A stretch of DNA of 51,387 nucleotides, taken from the NCBI RefSeq assembly GCF_000472525.1, contig NZ_AWZT01000047.1:1-51387 (forward strand), read 5' to 3'. Each line of letters opens with the position of its first letter. The first letter of the stretch is position 1. This DNA is from Paraburkholderia dilworthii (GTDB taxonomy: Bacteria; Pseudomonadota; Gammaproteobacteria; Burkholderiales; Burkholderiaceae). The position numbers and the translations under genes are program-made. The notes under the pieces are model-generated. The model was not told the origin of the DNA. It made no database searches and saw only the letters and a list, made by a program, of their open reading frames with translations. Positions 24,889-33,681 of the stretch are shown here, piece after piece.

Positions 24889-25397
24889 AGACGCTCGCAA
24901 TCGAACCGTTGACGAAGGAAGCGTTTGCCGCATTCGGCGACGTGATCGAGCTCGAAGGTGCGAAGCAGGTTCCGATCAACCTCGGCACGACGATCCGCTA
25001 TCACGATCTGGCGAAAGTGGACGTGACGGACGAGAACGGCCGCGCGCTCGTAAACCTGTTTCGCGGGCAGCCGCGCGTGTTGCCATTCGAGGTAAAGATG
25101 CTCGAACGTCATCCGCTCGGTAGCCAGGCTTTTGTGCCGCTAAACGACAAGCCGTATCTGGTGGTGGTCGCGCCGGCGGGCGAGCTCGACGAGTCGAAGA
25201 TCCGCGCGTTCGTGACGAGCGGCTGGCAAGGCGTCAATTATGCAAAGGGTGTGTGGCACCATCCGCTGATCGCGTTGGGAGAAGTGAGCGACTTTATCGT
25301 CGTGGATCGCGGCGGCGAAGGCCTTAACCTCAATGAGCAGAATCTGGCAGAGCCGCTCTGGCTGACTGAAGATGCACTGAGCGCGGTGACGGTCTAA
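24885..25397 (+). CDS. allA: Ureidoglycolate lyase
   Basis: A 170-residue ureidoglycolate lyase of the AllA cupin family. Typical blocks are LTKEAFAAFGDVIELEGA, INLGTTIRYHDLA, LERHPLGSQAFVPL and GVNYAKGVWHHPLIAL. It releases glyoxylate and urea from ureidoglycolate, completing the route from urate. It is translationally coupled to allantoicase. It is the last gene of the plus-strand ureide cluster; a hairpin follows 37 bp after the stop. Confidence 0.94.
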   Translation: MKTLAIEPLTKEAFAAFGDVIELEGAKQVPINLGTTIRYHDLAKVDVTDENGRALVNLFRGQPRVLPFEVKMLERHPLGSQAFVPLNDKPYLVVVAPAGELDESKIRAFVTSGWQGVNYAKGVWHHPLIALGEVSDFIVVDRGGEGLNLNEQNLAEPLWLTEDALSAVTV

Positions 25398-25434
25398 GGT
25401 TGTTGCTTCGGCATTGCTGTTCGTTGATGTTCAG

Positions 25435-25462
25435 GAGCCCACGGCAGGAATGCCGTGGGCTC
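25435..25462 (+). terminator. Hairpin after the ureide operon
   Basis: A perfect 12-bp stem (GAGCCCACGGCA and TGCCGTGGGCTC) with a GGAA loop begins 37 bases after the allA stop, followed by TTCGCTTTT. It is probably the rho-independent terminator of the allantoin operon, although the T-run is weak. Confidence 0.7.
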
Positions 25463-25538
25463 TTCGCTTTTGGCGACGCGTGCTTGCGTGGCTGCCCTCA
25501 ACGCAAGTTGGCCGCGCGCCGTTCCAATCGGTCCGCGG

Positions 25539-25664
25539 ATGATAGCTGACATGCTGATATCGTTCGGCTCCTGGGTCGCAGAAGCGCTGCATCGCGGTCG
25601 TTCAGCGAGGCGTATGAAATCGGAACTCGTTAACGTAAGTGCGGGCTTGTTGATCGCGCTGTAG
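25539..25664 (+). CDS. Short ORF resembling DUF1127, possibly truncated
   Basis: A 41-residue frame (MIADMLISFGSWVAEALHRG then RSARRMKSELVNVSAGLLIAL). The order of a hydrophobic/aromatic N-terminus, an Arg-rich middle and a short helical C-terminus resembles the small DUF1127 proteins common in proteobacteria. The expected end (D-I-G-[LI]) is replaced by a stop. No clear ribosome-binding site is present. It may be a degraded copy or chance. The rest of 25463-25861 holds nothing recognisable. Confidence 0.28.
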   Translation: MIADMLISFGSWVAEALHRGRSARRMKSELVNVSAGLLIAL

Positions 25665-25861
25665 TGCTTGCCAACATCGGGTCCCGGCTGTGCGCGCGAC
25701 GAGCGCAAACCTGCAATTCACGACGCTTTCGGCCGCACTACGAGAACCGCGGAGCCACGGATCCACGGACCCACGCTCAGCATCGCCGGCGCGCTTGTTA
25801 TTCACGCGGCCGTGATCTCGGCAAACGGCAAACCGCAACCAGCAAGAGATAAAAAGCAGCG

Positions 25862-25902
25862 AATAAAAAAGCGGGCTTCCCGCTTCCGCGAAAAGCCCGC
25901 TT
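25862..25902 (-). terminator. Terminator of the hiuH-puuD unit
   Basis: On the minus strand, after the puuD stop, AAGCGGGCTT pairs with AAGCCCGCTT (10-bp stem, 14-base interior containing a smaller GC-rich match). A run of T's follows (A-run at 25864-25870 on the plus strand), the classic rho-independent form. Confidence 0.85.
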
Positions 25903-25946
25903 CATGACGCTCGATCACACCGGACTCGACAAACACCAACGCCCGA

Positions 25947-27140
25947 TTACTTCGCCGCGCCACCCTGGAACCAGGCGGCGATCTTCATCCGCTCGTCGTC
26001 GGTCATATGAGTGACGTTGCCGAGCGGCATCGCCTTCAGCGTCACCGCTTGCTGGTAAATCCGCTGTGCATTCTGCGAGATTTCATCCGGCGTATCGAGC
26101 AGCACGCCGGCGGGCGCGCTGCCCATCATCGTCGGATGCGCAGAGTGGCATGCCACGCAGCGCTGTTGCAGCACCGGCGCGATGTCGGCCACTTTCAGCG
26201 TCGGCGCGTTGGCCGCTTGCGCTTGCGGCACCATCGGCTTCGGCATGGTCCAGAAGAGCGCGCCGAACATCAGCGCAATGCCGACGAGCGGCAGATACCA
26301 CAGCACCTGGCCGCGATGACGCATCACGAAGAATTGACGGATCAGCGCGCCGGCCAGCATGATGACGAGCAGCACGGCCCAGTTATATGGATGCGTGTAG
26401 GTCATCGCGTAGTGGTTCGACAGCATCGCGAACACGACGGGCAATGTGAAATACGTGTTGTGCACCGAGCGCTGCTTGCCGCGCTTGCCATAGATCGGAT
26501 TGGGCGTGTCGCCCTTGAGCATCGCGTCGACCATCTTACGCTGGCCCGGAATGATCACGAAGAACACGTTGGCCGACATGATGGTCGCCAGCATCGCGCC
26601 CATGATCAGATACGCCGCGCGGCCCGCGAAGATATGGCATGCAAGCCATGCCGCGATCAGCACATACACGCCGACGCAGATGCCCAGTACCCGATCCTTG
26701 TTGCCGAGAATGCGGCACAACGAGTCGTACACGATCCAGCCCGCGGCCAGGAAACCGAGCGCCGACGCGACGGCAACCACCGGGCCCATATCGAGCACAT
26801 TCTTGTCGATCAGATATGTGGACGGCGAAAACAGATACAGCACCGTGAAAAGGCCGAAGCCCGACAGCCATGTGGTGTACGACGGCCACTTCGACCAGTG
26901 CAGATCATCGGGCATTTCGGGCGGCGCGACGGTGTACTTCTGCATGTTGTAGAAGCCGCCGCCGTGCACGTGCCACAGCTCGCCGAACACGCCGCGTTTG
27001 CGCTGATTCGGGTCGTGCGGCGGTTTCAAGCTGTTGTCGAGTGCGACGAAATAAAACGACTCGCCGATCCATGCAATCGCGGCGACGACGTGGAACCAGC
27101 GAATCGCGAGATTCAACCAGTCGGTGATAAAGCCTTCCAT
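25947..27140 (-). CDS. puuD: Membrane urate hydroxylase PuuD, cytochrome c-linked
   Basis: A 397-residue integral membrane urate oxidase of the PuuD type. About eight transmembrane helices occupy residues ~10-300, including the family motifs WFHVVAAIAWIGESFYFV, FGELWHVHGGGFYNMQKY and GKRGKQRSVHNTYFTLPVVF. A C-terminal cytochrome c domain carries the heme motif C327-V-A-C-H331 and the downstream axial Met region (LKAMPLGNVTHM). It oxidises urate to 5-hydroxyisourate and passes electrons to a cytochrome oxidase, unlike the cofactor-free uricases. It is transcribed with hiuH, which supplies the next step. Confidence 0.93.
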   Translation of the reverse strand: MEGFITDWLNLAIRWFHVVAAIAWIGESFYFVALDNSLKPPHDPNQRKRGVFGELWHVHGGGFYNMQKYTVAPPEMPDDLHWSKWPSYTTWLSGFGLFTVLYLFSPSTYLIDKNVLDMGPVVAVASALGFLAAGWIVYDSLCRILGNKDRVLGICVGVYVLIAAWLACHIFAGRAAYLIMGAMLATIMSANVFFVIIPGQRKMVDAMLKGDTPNPIYGKRGKQRSVHNTYFTLPVVFAMLSNHYAMTYTHPYNWAVLLVIMLAGALIRQFFVMRHRGQVLWYLPLVGIALMFGALFWTMPKPMVPQAQAANAPTLKVADIAPVLQQRCVACHSAHPTMMGSAPAGVLLDTPDEISQNAQRIYQQAVTLKAMPLGNVTHMTDDERMKIAAWFQGGAAK

Positions 27141-27329
27141 GAAACTCCTCCACTTCTGATTCGTTGCTCGCGCGGCGACGTTCGGTGTCTTTTAAACCCG
27201 ACCAATGGACGGGAGCAGGCGAAACGTCACCACGCGGACTGCGGGGTGAAAGACGCGGTGCGCTCAGTTCGCACGACGTCGTTTATTGTTGATGTCTTCA
27301 GAGATGCGCGCGCGTTCGGTGGACGCCCG

Positions 27330-27683
27330 TCAACTGCCGCGATACGTGCTGTACGACCACGGCGACACGAGCAACGGCACATGATAGTGCGCACCGGCAT
27401 CGGCCACGCCGAAGCGCAATACAACACGATCGACGAAACGCGGCTCCGGCACCTTCGTGCCGATCGACGCGAAGTAATCGCCTGCGGCGAACACCAGTTC
27501 GTATTCACCCGCGACTAGCGCGTCGCCTTGCAACAGCGGTTCGTCGCAGCGGCCGTCGTCATTGGTGATGGTGGTTTTCAGCGCGCGGCGCGTATCGCCC
27601 GAGAGCGCGAAGAGTTCGACCTTGATGCCCGCGCCGGGACGGCCGTTCGCGGTGTCGAGCACATGGGTAGTGAGCTTTCCCAT
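27330..27683 (-). CDS. hiuH: 5-hydroxyisourate hydrolase
   Basis: A 117-residue transthyretin-related enzyme. It has the N-terminal signature MGKLTTHVLDTANGRPGAGI and the diagnostic C-terminus STYRGS; HYHVPLLVSPW provides further active-site residues. It hydrolyses 5-hydroxyisourate, the product of PuuD, to OHCU, the substrate of UraD. The start at 27683 is chosen from the family N-terminus and from AAGGA about 9 bases upstream; the longer frame to 27761 is Arg-rich and unlikely. The gap to puuD (27141-27329) has no gene. Confidence 0.95.
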   Translation of the reverse strand: MGKLTTHVLDTANGRPGAGIKVELFALSGDTRRALKTTITNDDGRCDEPLLQGDALVAGEYELVFAAGDYFASIGTKVPEPRFVDRVVLRFGVADAGAHYHVPLLVSPWSYSTYRGS

Positions 27684-28218
27684 TCGCAATTTTCCTTGTC
27701 TGTTTGCGAGGTTTCGGCGGCGGCCCGATCCAGATACGTTTGCGGCGGATCGAGGCTCCACGTCAGTGGCTACATACCCGTCGGCGAAATGAAGCGAGCG
27801 CCGTGGCAGCCATTGTAAAAAGCTTATTCGGTCCTGCGCGCGCGAGATAGGAAAGATAATAGCTGGCGCATGACGGACAGTCTGCCGAAAGGCGCAGCGG
27901 GTAGATTCGCGCGACCGTCGCAGCGCATCGCATTCCCGTCGGATCGTACCGGCGTCAAAAATGACCCACTATATCGGCAGGCTGAAGATGGTTATCGCAA
28001 CGGTGCGAGTTGCCAGCGTTATTTTGGCCGTCGAAGGTTACGCCTGTGCGCCGCAGCAACGGCAAGCCCGAGGGCTTTCATGCGGCACACGTCCCGAAGA
28101 CGGCGAATACGCTGGGTAACCGGGCCAACGGCGTTCGACGGGGCGCGACGGCGCGGCTCATGCGCCGTCACATCGCGTTCGGACGACTTTGCACGGAAGC
28201 AATCAGGCGGAGAAACGG
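27684..28218. other. Divergent intergenic region between hiuH and guanine deaminase
   Basis: About 535 bases between two divergently transcribed purine genes. A 212-codon open frame (27870-28508) extends into the deaminase gene in another frame, but its protein is Arg/Ala-rich, low complexity and has no recognisable domain, so it is treated as a shadow. Promoters for both neighbours must lie here. No clear operator was identified by eye. Confidence 0.5.
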
Positions 28219-29616
28219 ATGACGATGGAACAGGCGGCACAGGCTCATGGCAAGCCGACCAGAACAATGCTGGTGAAACACGCGGACGTGCTGGTCACAA
28301 TGGACGGCGCACGGCGCGAACTGCGCGACGGCGGTCTCTATATCGAGGACAACCGCATCGTCGCGGTCGGCCCGACAGCGGAGTTGCCGCAAACCGCCGA
28401 CGAAGTGCTGGACATGCGCGGGCATCTGGTGATTCCCGGCCTCGTAAACACGCATCACCACATGTATCAGAGCCTGACGCGCGCGATTCCCGCCGCGCAG
28501 AATGCTGAGTTATTCGGCTGGCTCACGAGCCTCTACAAAGTATGGGCGAATCTCACGCCGGAGATGATCGAAGTCTCCACGTTGACCGCAATGGCGGAGC
28601 TGCTGCTGTCCGGTTGCACGACGTCGAGCGATCACCTGTATATCTATCCGAACGGCAGCCGGCTCGATGACAGCATTGCCGCGGCGCGCCGCATCGGCAT
28701 GCGTTTTCATGCAGCGCGCGGCAGCATGAGCGTGGGGCAGAAAGACGGCGGCTTGCCGCCGGATTCAGTGGTCGAGCGGGAAGCGGACATTCTGAAGGAC
28801 ACGCAGCGCCTGATCGAGACGTATCACGACGAAGGCCGTTACGCGATGCTGCGTGTGGTCGTCGCGCCGTGCTCGCCGTTTTCGGTGAGCCGCGATCTGA
28901 TGCGCGAGTCGGCGGCGATGGCGCGGCACTACGGCGTGTCGCTGCACACGCATCTTGCCGAGAACACGAACGATGTCGCGTACAGCCGCGAGAAGTTCGG
29001 CATGACGCCCGCGCAGTATGCGGAAGAACTCGGCTGGGTCGGGGGCGACGTGTGGCATGCGCACTGTGTGCAGCTCGACGACGCGGGCATCGAACTGTTT
29101 GCGCGTACGGGCACGGGCGTCGCTCATTGTCCGTGCTCGAACATGCGGCTCGCGTCGGGGATCGCGCCCGTCAAGCGGATGCGGCTCGCGGGTGTGCCGG
29201 TGGGTTTGGGTGTGGACGGTTCGGCGTCGAACGACGGCGCGCAGATGGTCGCCGAAGTGCGTCAGGCGTTGCTGTTACAGCGCGTCGGCTTCGGCCCGGA
29301 CGCGATGACCGCGCGCGAAGCGTTGGAGATCGCCACGCTCGGCGGCGCGAAAGTGCTCAACCGCGACGATATCGGCGCGTTGGCACCTGGCATGGCGGCG
29401 GACTTCGTGTCGTTCGATCTGCGTCAGCCGCTCTTTGCCGGCGCCTTGCATGATCCGGTCGCGGCGCTGGTCTTCTGCGCGCCGTCGCAGGTGAGCCATA
29501 GCGTGATCGGCGGCAAGGTCGTGGTGAAGGACGGACGGTTGACGACGCTCGAACTCCGGCCAGTGATCGAGCAGCATAACCGGTTGGCGGAGACGCTTTG
29601 CGAAGCGGCGGCATGA
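28219..29616 (+). CDS. 8-oxoguanine / guanine deaminase (amidohydrolase)
   Basis: A 465-residue amidohydrolase superfamily enzyme. The metal site is visible as PGLVNTHHHMYQS near residue 80, SLHTHLAENTND, WHAHCVQLDDAG and the late GLGVDGSASNDGAQM. The overall pattern (MYQSLTRAIPAAQNAELFGWL, and SSDHLYIYPNG) matches enzymes annotated as 8-oxoguanine deaminase, related to guanine deaminase and hydroxyatrazine hydrolases. It would convert (8-oxo)guanine to (urate)xanthine, feeding the urate pathway of this island. Start at 28219 follows GGAG by 6 bases. Exact preference between guanine and 8-oxoguanine cannot be told here. Confidence 0.88.
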   Translation: MTMEQAAQAHGKPTRTMLVKHADVLVTMDGARRELRDGGLYIEDNRIVAVGPTAELPQTADEVLDMRGHLVIPGLVNTHHHMYQSLTRAIPAAQNAELFGWLTSLYKVWANLTPEMIEVSTLTAMAELLLSGCTTSSDHLYIYPNGSRLDDSIAAARRIGMRFHAARGSMSVGQKDGGLPPDSVVEREADILKDTQRLIETYHDEGRYAMLRVVVAPCSPFSVSRDLMRESAAMARHYGVSLHTHLAENTNDVAYSREKFGMTPAQYAEELGWVGGDVWHAHCVQLDDAGIELFARTGTGVAHCPCSNMRLASGIAPVKRMRLAGVPVGLGVDGSASNDGAQMVAEVRQALLLQRVGFGPDAMTAREALEIATLGGAKVLNRDDIGALAPGMAADFVSFDLRQPLFAGALHDPVAALVFCAPSQVSHSVIGGKVVVKDGRLTTLELRPVIEQHNRLAETLCEAAA

Positions 29617-29689
29617 CATCAAACGTATCGGCGCCTGCGCACAGCGGCGCGCGTAAGCGCCGCCGATCACTCGAGAGAGCCTTTGAGCC

Positions 29690-30622
29690 TCAAGGCTTGT
29701 CGATCAGCGTTCTGGTCGCTTCGGCGACGAGGCTGCGCAGCCAGCGCACTTCGTCGGAGTAATGCACGCGCTCGTGCCACAGCTGGTAGTACTGCATCGG
29801 CGGAAAATCGAGCGGCGCGGGCACCACGGTCAGTGGCAGGAACTTGGCGTAGTAATCGGCGAAGAGGCGCGTCGTCGTGAAGATCAGGTCCGACTTGATC
29901 AGCACATACGGCGCGAGATTGAAGTACGGCAACGTGACGACCACATGGCGCTTCAGGCGCTCGCGCGCGAGATGCACGTCGATCGCGCCGCGCTGGCCCA
30001 CCGAGTACGGCGTAGGTGCGAGATGCGGCGCGTTCAGATACTGGTCGAGCGTGAGCCCGCCGCGTTTGGCGAACGGATGCGCGTTGCTCATCAGGCAAAC
30101 GATCTGGTCGACGAACAGGTTCGACAGATGTAGTTGCTCAGGCGGCTCCGGCCAGTTGCCTACGACGATGTCGAGCTTGCCGTCTTCGAGCGCGAGTTCA
30201 TAGTCGAACGCGGGGCCGAGCGAATGAAATTCGAGCGTCGCGTTCGGCGCGGCCTGGCGAAAACGTTCGACCACCGTCGGCACGAACAGCACGTTCAGAT
30301 AGTCCGGGCAGCCGATGCGGTAGCAGCGAATGGACGTGGCCGGATCGAAGTTGTGCTGCTGGAACTTGATGCGTTCGATTTCGCGCAGCGCGTTCTGCAC
30401 CGGTTCAAGCAGACGCAGCCCGTACTCCGTGGGCACCATGCCCGATTTGCCGCGCACCAGCAACGGATCGCCGGTGATGTCGCGCAGCCGGCGCAGCGCG
30501 GCGCTGATGGCGGGTTGCGATTGATTCAGTTTGACGGCCGCGCGCGTGACGCTGCGCTCCATCAACAGGGTATGCAAGACGCGCAGAAGGTAGGTATCGA
30601 TCGCCTCGCGTTGCTGACTCAT
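29690..30622 (-). CDS. LysR family transcriptional regulator
   Basis: A 310-residue LysR protein. The N-terminal helix-turn-helix is clear: LRVLHTLLMERSVTRAAVKL followed by NQSQPAISAALRRLRDITGDPLLVRG. The effector domain covers residues ~95-300. It sits between the guanine deaminase gene (convergent) and the nucleoside ABC importer (divergent), so it probably controls one or both in response to a purine or purine breakdown product. The 249-bp intergenic region shared with the importer (30623-30871) contains AT-rich half-sites (ATATATG and TATATGCG near 30640-30675) that could form a LysR site. Confidence 0.92.
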   Translation of the reverse strand: MSQQREAIDTYLLRVLHTLLMERSVTRAAVKLNQSQPAISAALRRLRDITGDPLLVRGKSGMVPTEYGLRLLEPVQNALREIERIKFQQHNFDPATSIRCYRIGCPDYLNVLFVPTVVERFRQAAPNATLEFHSLGPAFDYELALEDGKLDIVVGNWPEPPEQLHLSNLFVDQIVCLMSNAHPFAKRGGLTLDQYLNAPHLAPTPYSVGQRGAIDVHLARERLKRHVVVTLPYFNLAPYVLIKSDLIFTTTRLFADYYAKFLPLTVVPAPLDFPPMQYYQLWHERVHYSDEVRWLRSLVAEATRTLIDKP

Positions 30623-30871
30623 GACTTCTCCGAAATATATGTGCTGGCTGATCGAGCGGGGGTGTGGGTATATGCGTTTTAATATGAACGAAAAACGGCG
30701 TCAAGGGAGACATACCCGCAGAGCTTGCTGTGGCGCGGGTTTCGGCGAATTTTGGCGGCTCGACTGAGCGGGTCGAATTAGGTATTGTCATCCGGTTGTG
30801 GTGACGGATCGCCCGCCGGCAAGGTGGACGAACGCACGGCAACCGCAGTCACTGACGCACTACGGAATCAC

Positions 30872-32473
30872 ATGAGCGACTCTTCTTATAGCAACGGCGC
30901 CGCCGCGCAGCCGGCAACGAGGCCGGAACAGGCGGCGCCCCGGCTGATGCTCAAGGGCATCACCAAACAATATCCGGCCGTGCGGGCCAACGACGACGTC
31001 ACGCTGATCGTCGCGCCGGGCGAGATCCACGCCGTGCTCGGCGAAAACGGCGCGGGCAAGAGCACGCTGATGAAGATCATCTACGGCGCGGTGCGGCCGG
31101 ACGCCGGCGAGATTTACTGGGAAGGCCAGGCAGTCGATATCGCGAGCCCGGCTGCGGCGCGCAAGCTCGGCATCGGCATGGTGTTTCAGCACTTTTCGCT
31201 GTTCGAGACGCTTACGGTCGGCGAAAACATTGCGCTCGCACTCGATGAGCCGTTCGACCTGAAAGCGCTTTCCAAACGCATCCGCGAAGTGTCCGCTGAT
31301 TACGGCCTCGACATCGACCCGCAGCGTCATGTGCATAGCCTGACGGTCGGCGAGCGGCAGCGTGTCGAGATCGTGCGCTGCCTGTTGCAGAACCCGCGTT
31401 TGCTGATCATGGACGAACCCACCTCCGTGCTCACGCCGCAGGCGGTGCGCAAGCTCTTCGCGACGCTGCGGCGACTGGCCGCCGAAGGCTGCAGCATTCT
31501 CTACATCAGCCACAAGCTCGATGAAATCCAGGAACTGTGCGACACCGCGACGGTGATGCGCGGCGGCCGCGTAACCGGCCACGTCAAGCCGAAAGAGGAA
31601 ACACATGCGTCGCTCGCACAGTTGATGGTCGGCCATTCGTTGCCCGACTACACGCGCCGCGAGCACAATCCGGGCGCGGTGCTGCTCGACGTGAAGGAAT
31701 TGTCGGTGGCAAGCGACGACCCGTTCGGCACGTCGCTGGACAAGGTGTCGTTCGCCGTGCACGCGGGCGAGATCTTCGGCATTGCGGGCGTCTCGGGCAA
31801 CGGTCAGGCGGAACTGCTGTCGGCGTTGTCAGGCGAGAAGCGGGGCGTGCGCGCCGACGCCGTCGCGATTTGCGGCAAGCCCGCAGGGCGTCTTGGCGCA
31901 GGCGGCCGGCGTGCATTAGGCTTCGGCTTCGTGCCGGAAGAGCGCTTGGGCCGGGGCGCTGTGCCCGCGATGACGCTGTCGGAAAACGCGCTGCTCACCG
32001 CGCATCGGCAGAAGATGGTGAGCTCGGGCTGGATCAAGGCGGGCGCAATGCGCGCGTTTGCAAAGCGCTGCATCGAAGCCTTCGACGTGCGTTGCGGTGG
32101 GTCGGAAGCGCTCGCGCAAAGTCTGTCGGGCGGCAATCTGCAAAAGTACATCATGGGCCGCGAGATTCTCCAGGCGCCGAAGGTGCTGGTGGTCGCGCAG
32201 CCCACATGGGGTGTCGACGTGGGTGCAGCGGCTTTCATTCGCCAGCAGCTACTCGATCTTTCGGCAAGCGGCGTGGCGATCCTCGTGATCTCCGAGGAGC
32301 TCGAAGAACTGTTCGACATCTGCGATCGCATTGCGGTGCTCGCGGGTGGCAGGCTCTCGCCGGTACGCGCGACGGGCGCGACCAACGCCGAGGAAATCGG
32401 CCGCTGGATGGCGGGCCTGTTCGGCGGACGCGAGGGCACGGCGCCTTCGGCGGAACAGCCGGCGCACGTCTGA
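30872..32473 (+). CDS. Nucleoside ABC importer, double ATPase subunit
   Basis: A 533-residue protein with two fused ATP-binding cassettes, the arrangement of BMP-type nucleoside importers (YufO/NupA-like). The first cassette has Walker A GENGAGKST, signature LTVGERQRVEIVR and Walker B LLIMDEPTSVLTP. The second has a degenerate Walker A (GVSGNGQAELLSAL), signature LSGGNLQKYIMGREI and a Walker B ending VVAQPTWGVDVGA, the usual asymmetry of this family. Start chosen at MSDSSYSNGAAAQ. It is the first gene of a four-gene operon and is divergent from the LysR gene. Confidence 0.93.
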   Translation: MSDSSYSNGAAAQPATRPEQAAPRLMLKGITKQYPAVRANDDVTLIVAPGEIHAVLGENGAGKSTLMKIIYGAVRPDAGEIYWEGQAVDIASPAAARKLGIGMVFQHFSLFETLTVGENIALALDEPFDLKALSKRIREVSADYGLDIDPQRHVHSLTVGERQRVEIVRCLLQNPRLLIMDEPTSVLTPQAVRKLFATLRRLAAEGCSILYISHKLDEIQELCDTATVMRGGRVTGHVKPKEETHASLAQLMVGHSLPDYTRREHNPGAVLLDVKELSVASDDPFGTSLDKVSFAVHAGEIFGIAGVSGNGQAELLSALSGEKRGVRADAVAICGKPAGRLGAGGRRALGFGFVPEERLGRGAVPAMTLSENALLTAHRQKMVSSGWIKAGAMRAFAKRCIEAFDVRCGGSEALAQSLSGGNLQKYIMGREILQAPKVLVVAQPTWGVDVGAAAFIRQQLLDLSASGVAILVISEELEELFDICDRIAVLAGGRLSPVRATGATNAEEIGRWMAGLFGGREGTAPSAEQPAHV

Positions 32474-32537
32474 GCCGCGTCTCGCGGCATCGATTTACGC
32501 TTCAGATATCAGAACCTGAAAAAAACACACGCTACCC

Positions 32538-33644
32538 ATGATTCTTCCGTATCGACTCGAAGCACGCACAACGCCCTCGCGCACCATGCAGATCGCCGTG
32601 CCGCTGATCGCCGCGTTGCTCACACTCGCAATTGGCTTCGTGATCTTCGGCCTGGTGGGCCGCGATCCGCTGCAAGCCATGCACGCGTTTTTCATCGAAC
32701 CGCTTTCGAGCGTGAACGGCTGGTCGGAGCTTCTGCTGAAGGCCTCGCCGTTGTGCCTGATCGGCCTTGGCCTCGCGATCGGCTATCGCGCGAACGTCTG
32801 GAACATCGGCGCTGAAGGGCAGATGCTGCTCGGCGGCATTGCCGCGAGCGGCGTCGCGATCTATTTCGATCAGGCCACCGGCTGGTGGATCCTGCCGCTG
32901 ATGATGATCGCCGGTGCGATCGGCGGCATGTTGTGGGCGGCAATTCCCGCGCTGCTGAAAAGCCGCTTCAACACCAACGAGATTCTCGTGAGCCTGATGC
33001 TCACGTATGTGGCGACGCAACTGCTGATCTATCTGGTGAGCGGTCCGTGGCGCGATCCGCAGGGCATGAATTTCCCGCTCTCGGAGATGTTCAGCGGCGA
33101 CGCGCTTTATCCCACGTTTTACGGCGACTGGCACTGGAAATGGCTGCGCGGCACGCGCCTGAATGCATCGATATTCGTCACGCTGATCGCGATTCCGCTC
33201 GTGTGGCTCTTCATGCGTAAGAGCTTCGCCGGCTACCGGATGAACGTCGGCGGCCTTGCGCCGCTTGCCGCTCGTTATGCGGGCTTCTCTGACAAGAAAA
33301 CCATCTGGATGTCGCTGTTGATCAGCGGCGGCCTCGCCGGTCTCGCGGGCATGGGCGAGATCGCCGGGCCTATCGGTCAGTTGCAGGCGACGTGGTCGCC
33401 GGGCTACGGCTTCACTGCGATCATCGTCGTGTTCGTTGGGCGGCTGCATCCGGTCGGCATCGTGCTCGCGAGTCTTTTGATGGCGCTCCTGTATCTCGGC
33501 GGCGAAGCGGTGCAGACCTCGATGCAATTGCCGCAGGCGCTCTCCGGCGTGTTCCAGGGACTGCTGCTGTTCTGTCTGCTCGGCGCCGATCTGTTCGTGA
33601 ATTACCGTGTGCGCCGGCGCTCCGTTGCCGCGCAAGCCCACTGA
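32538..33644 (+). CDS. Nucleoside ABC importer permease 1
   Basis: A 368-residue BPD_transp_2-type permease with about ten hydrophobic segments. Typical segments are LGLAIGYRANVWNIGAEGQM, PALLKSRFNTNEILVSLML and GLAGLAGMGEIAGPIGQL. It is homologous to YufP/NupB and to the ribose-type permeases. It is 64 bp after the ATPase gene and 37 bp before the second permease. It forms the channel together with that protein. Confidence 0.92.
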   Translation: MILPYRLEARTTPSRTMQIAVPLIAALLTLAIGFVIFGLVGRDPLQAMHAFFIEPLSSVNGWSELLLKASPLCLIGLGLAIGYRANVWNIGAEGQMLLGGIAASGVAIYFDQATGWWILPLMMIAGAIGGMLWAAIPALLKSRFNTNEILVSLMLTYVATQLLIYLVSGPWRDPQGMNFPLSEMFSGDALYPTFYGDWHWKWLRGTRLNASIFVTLIAIPLVWLFMRKSFAGYRMNVGGLAPLAARYAGFSDKKTIWMSLLISGGLAGLAGMGEIAGPIGQLQATWSPGYGFTAIIVVFVGRLHPVGIVLASLLMALLYLGGEAVQTSMQLPQALSGVFQGLLLFCLLGADLFVNYRVRRRSVAAQAH

Positions 33645-33681
33645 CCGTCTATCGTTTTTCTACCGGTTCGCTGCCGCATTT

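Noticed and set aside
26007..27518. 503-codon plus-strand frame across puuD and hiuH
   Set aside because: Long antisense frame with His/Arg/Glu bias typical of GC-rich shadows; puuD and hiuH are certain.
27870..28508. 212-codon frame overlapping the guanine deaminase start
   Set aside because: Low-complexity Arg/Ala/Thr composition, no domain, and overlaps a certain gene in another frame.
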